From positions 4,030,001 through 4,094,000 of the forward strand of contig NZ_CP110136.1 in assembly GCF_025979705.1 (NCBI RefSeq): a DNA stretch of 64,000 bases, in the 5' to 3' direction. Under the pieces are notes generated by a model. It saw nothing but the letters and a program-made list of their open reading frames with translations, had not been told where the DNA came from and made no database searches. The DNA comes from Hymenobacter sp. YIM 151858-1. GTDB taxonomy: Bacteria; Bacteroidota; Bacteroidia; Cytophagales; Hymenobacteraceae. Within the stretch, counting starts at the first letter, position 1; every line of letters begins with the position of its first letter. Shown in pieces: positions 62,271 to 64,000 of this stretch. The translations under genes were made by a program, and so were the position numbers.

Positions 62271-64000
62271 TTACAGCTTCAGGCCAACCGAGGCAAACCA
62301 CGTGCGGCCATCGGCCGGCAGCAGGCCGGGGCCGGGGTAGCCACCGGCACGGCGGGTAAAGTATTCTTTGCCGAACACGTTATTCACGCCGCCGCGCACG
62401 GTAAAGCGCTTGGCAAAGCGGTACGTGGCCGATACATCCGTTACGGAGTAGCCCGGCACGCGGCCGGTGGTAGCGGCGGCGTTGGGCGCCACGGTGTTGT
62501 TGGCATCGGCGTACACGGCCGAAACGCGCGTGAGCTGGGCCGTGGCCGACAAACCGCGGTGGGCAAACGTGCCCCCGAAACGGTGCGTGTACTTGGGTGC
62601 GTACTCCACGCGGTTGTTTTTCAGGTCGCCTTCCTGAATGCCGCCGTTGGCCAGGGTAGCGGTGCGCAGCTGGGTGTAGCGTGCATCAACCAGCGCCGTC
62701 GAGGCAAACACATCGAAGTGCGGACGAGACAAGTCGCCGGTCAGGGCATGAATCAAATCCAGCTCCACGTAGGCCTCGATGCCTTTGTGCACGCTCGTGC
62801 CGATGTTGGTCCGGAACTGCTGGGTTTGGCCTGCCGTGCCGCCCGGCACCGCCCGGCGCAGCGTGCCGATGCGGTCGTCGTAGTGCAGCCAGAAGGCGTC
62901 CACGTCGAAGGTCAGCACGTTGGCCCACGAGCCGCGGTAGCCCACCTCGGCGTTGAAGCCGTTCGAGTCGCGCAGGTTGGGGTCGATAACGTCCGAGGTA
63001 GCCGGCGGGGTCAGGTCGCCAAAGGTTACGGGGCGGAAAGCGCGCGAGTAGTTGGCGTACAGGCTGCTTTGCTCGGTTACGCGGTACTCCGTGCCGGCGC
63101 CGTAGAGCAGCACCTGGCGGCGCGAGTTCTGGTTGAGGCGGTTTTCGGAGCCGTCGGCGTTCAGGCTGAGGTAGCCGCGGCCTTCGTTGTCGATAACCTC
63201 CAGGCGCAGGCCCGGCGTGAAGGTGAGGCGCGAACCCAGGCGGAAAATGTTCTCGGCAAAGGCGGCGTAGTTGCGGGTGCGGAAGTGCAGCTCGCGGCCG
63301 AAGCGCGGGGCCTGCAGGTCGAGGTTAAAATCGGAGTTGGTGTCGCCGCGGCCTTGCTGCTGGCGGCGCAGGTTGGCGGCTGCCGCGCGCACCCCAACAG
63401 CCAGCGTGTGCTGCTGGCCCAGCAGGCCGTAATCGGTGAGCAGGCGCAGCTCCGAGCCCAGGTTGCGGTACCGGTCGCGGTCGATCTGGCGGTTGGCGCG
63501 CAGACCGGTGGCGGGGTTCACAGCATCGGGCACGTTTACGGCGCCGGTAAAGCCAATTGAGTTACGCTCGCCCAGCAGGCCAAAGGTTTTCAGGCTCAGG
63601 CGGGTGCGGTCGGAGAACTGGTAATCGGCCGTGAAGGCCGGAATGGTCCAGGGCGTGCTAAACCAGTTGCGGCTGCGGCTGCTGCTGCGCAGGTCGCCGC
63701 GGTTAAACTGCTCGTCGGTAAGGCCGCCCGGCTGCTGAATCACGTAGCTCAGGTGGCTGATTTCGGCCCCGAGGCGCAGCTTGCTGGTGGCCTGAAACTG
63801 CACGTTGGCGTGGGCGTTGCGCACGTTGAACTCGGAGTTGTCGCGCCACGCGCCGCCCAGGCGCTGCTGGAAGTAGCCGTAGTAGTTTACCTTGCCCACG
63901 GTACCGCCCAGCGAGTTGAAGGAGCTGAACAGGCCGTTGTTGCCTACGGTGTTGCTGGTTTCAAACGCAATCTTCTTGTCGCGCGGGCCGCGCTTCAGCT
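62271..64000 (-). CDS. TonB-dependent receptor, C-terminal part (partial, FecA-like)
   Basis: The frame is open to the right edge of the window; about 575 residues are present. Sequence is a 22-strand-type outer-membrane barrel with periodic aromatic strands (ERNSIGFTGAVNVPDAV, HTLAVGVRAAAANL, FAENIFRLGSRLTFTPGLRLEV, YANYSRAFRPVTFGDL, GYRGSWANVLTFDVDAFWLHYDDRIG) and ends WFASVGLKL. The TBDR end signature is visible in GKEYFTRRAGGYPGPGLLPADGR, as in Fe-dicitrate-type receptors. The plug and TonB box lie outside. A GTG near 63899 is not the real start. Confidence 0.93.
   Translation of the reverse strand, partial: LKRGPRDKKIAFETSNTVGNNGLFSSFNSLGGTVGKVNYYGYFQQRLGGAWRDNSEFNVRNAHANVQFQATSKLRLGAEISHLSYVIQQPGGLTDEQFNRGDLRSSSRSRNWFSTPWTIPAFTADYQFSDRTRLSLKTFGLLGERNSIGFTGAVNVPDAVNPATGLRANRQIDRDRYRNLGSELRLLTDYGLLGQQHTLAVGVRAAAANLRRQQQGRGDTNSDFNLDLQAPRFGRELHFRTRNYAAFAENIFRLGSRLTFTPGLRLEVIDNEGRGYLSLNADGSENRLNQNSRRQVLLYGAGTEYRVTEQSSLYANYSRAFRPVTFGDLTPPATSDVIDPNLRDSNGFNAEVGYRGSWANVLTFDVDAFWLHYDDRIGTLRRAVPGGTAGQTQQFRTNIGTSVHKGIEAYVELDLIHALTGDLSRPHFDVFASTALVDARYTQLRTATLANGGIQEGDLKNNRVEYAPKYTHRFGGTFAHRGLSATAQLTRVSAVYADANNTVAPNAAATTGRVPGYSVTDVSATYRFAKRFTVRGGVNNVFGKEYFTRRAGGYPGPGLLPADGRTWFASVGLKL

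Noticed and set aside
62154-63560. 468-codon forward frame opposite the TonB-dependent receptor
   Set aside because: Reverse-strand shadow; rich in Gly/Val/Arg/His without domain signature.

Overview
The window looks like chromosomal DNA of a Bacteroidota member, most likely Hymenobacter or a close relative (Cytophagales, Hymenobacteraceae). The grounds are high GC by eye, a type IX secretion sorting tail on the amylase, TAnnTTTG promoter -7 elements, a DUF2490 barrel, a C-minus L36 protein, DUF983, a large insertion-rich SecA, a TonB-dependent receptor, and lack of Shine-Dalgarno sequences at most starts. The genus is an inference from gene content. I see no phage, integrase, insertion sequence, tRNA, rRNA or CRISPR array.

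Layout. 1-6.1 kb: end of the ribosomal protein supercluster (secY end, map, infA, rpmJ, rpsM, rpsK, rpsD, rpoA, rplQ) and eno. 6.2-17.3 kb: divIC-like gene, anmK, hscA-like Hsp70, a type IX-exported GH13 amylase, an L,D-transpeptidase, an LdhMDH2-family oxidoreductase, Ppx/GppA and a SAM methyltransferase. 17.4-19.6 kb: small exported protein, DinB, dapF, GNAT. 19.8-24.6 kb: glycosyltransferase, glf, GH1-like protein and RmlD-like reductase, which suggest galactofuranose glycan or envelope sugar metabolism. 24.8-32.9 kb: secA, deoC, SPOR lipoprotein, M20 amidohydrolase, DUF2490, Hsp20. 33-36.4 kb: HtrA protease and an ALDH7-type dehydrogenase. 36.5-42 kb: two paralogous lipoproteins, a sigma/membrane anti-sigma-like/DUF4097-like set, an exported DUF296 protein and a lipoprotein. 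42-49.9 kb: hotdog thioesterase-like protein, an unusual diadenylate-cyclase-like protein, a tandem TonB-domain protein, RidA, cyanophycinase, a KGG-repeat stress protein, a STAS-like protein and a response-regulator/histidine-kinase fusion. 50-64 kb: FAD-Rieske oxidoreductase, membrane MutS-like ATPase, small lipoprotein, a second STAS-like protein, outer-membrane barrel, DUF983, FUSC-family membrane protein, exported hypothetical, S9 peptidase and a partial TonB-dependent receptor.

Most noteworthy. (1) A protein with a C-terminal DAC (DisA_N) nucleotide-cyclase fold whose RHR motif is replaced by RGAR, with a long N-terminal sensor-like region. (2) The palindrome CCTAGG occurs about 80 times by my hand count, although CTAG is rare in most bacteria. 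It also sits at hairpin apices and provides stop codons, much like the cyanobacterial HIP1 repeat. (3) A response regulator fused in frame to a sensor-less histidine kinase at what looks like a deletion junction. (4) Five genes have a -7-like element exactly 4 nt before ATG, which predicts leaderless mRNAs. (5) Hairpins fill successive spacers of the ribosomal operon, and a structured leader precedes the aldehyde dehydrogenase.

All calls come from reading the sequence and remembered family knowledge. No search or folding program was run, and counts were made by hand.
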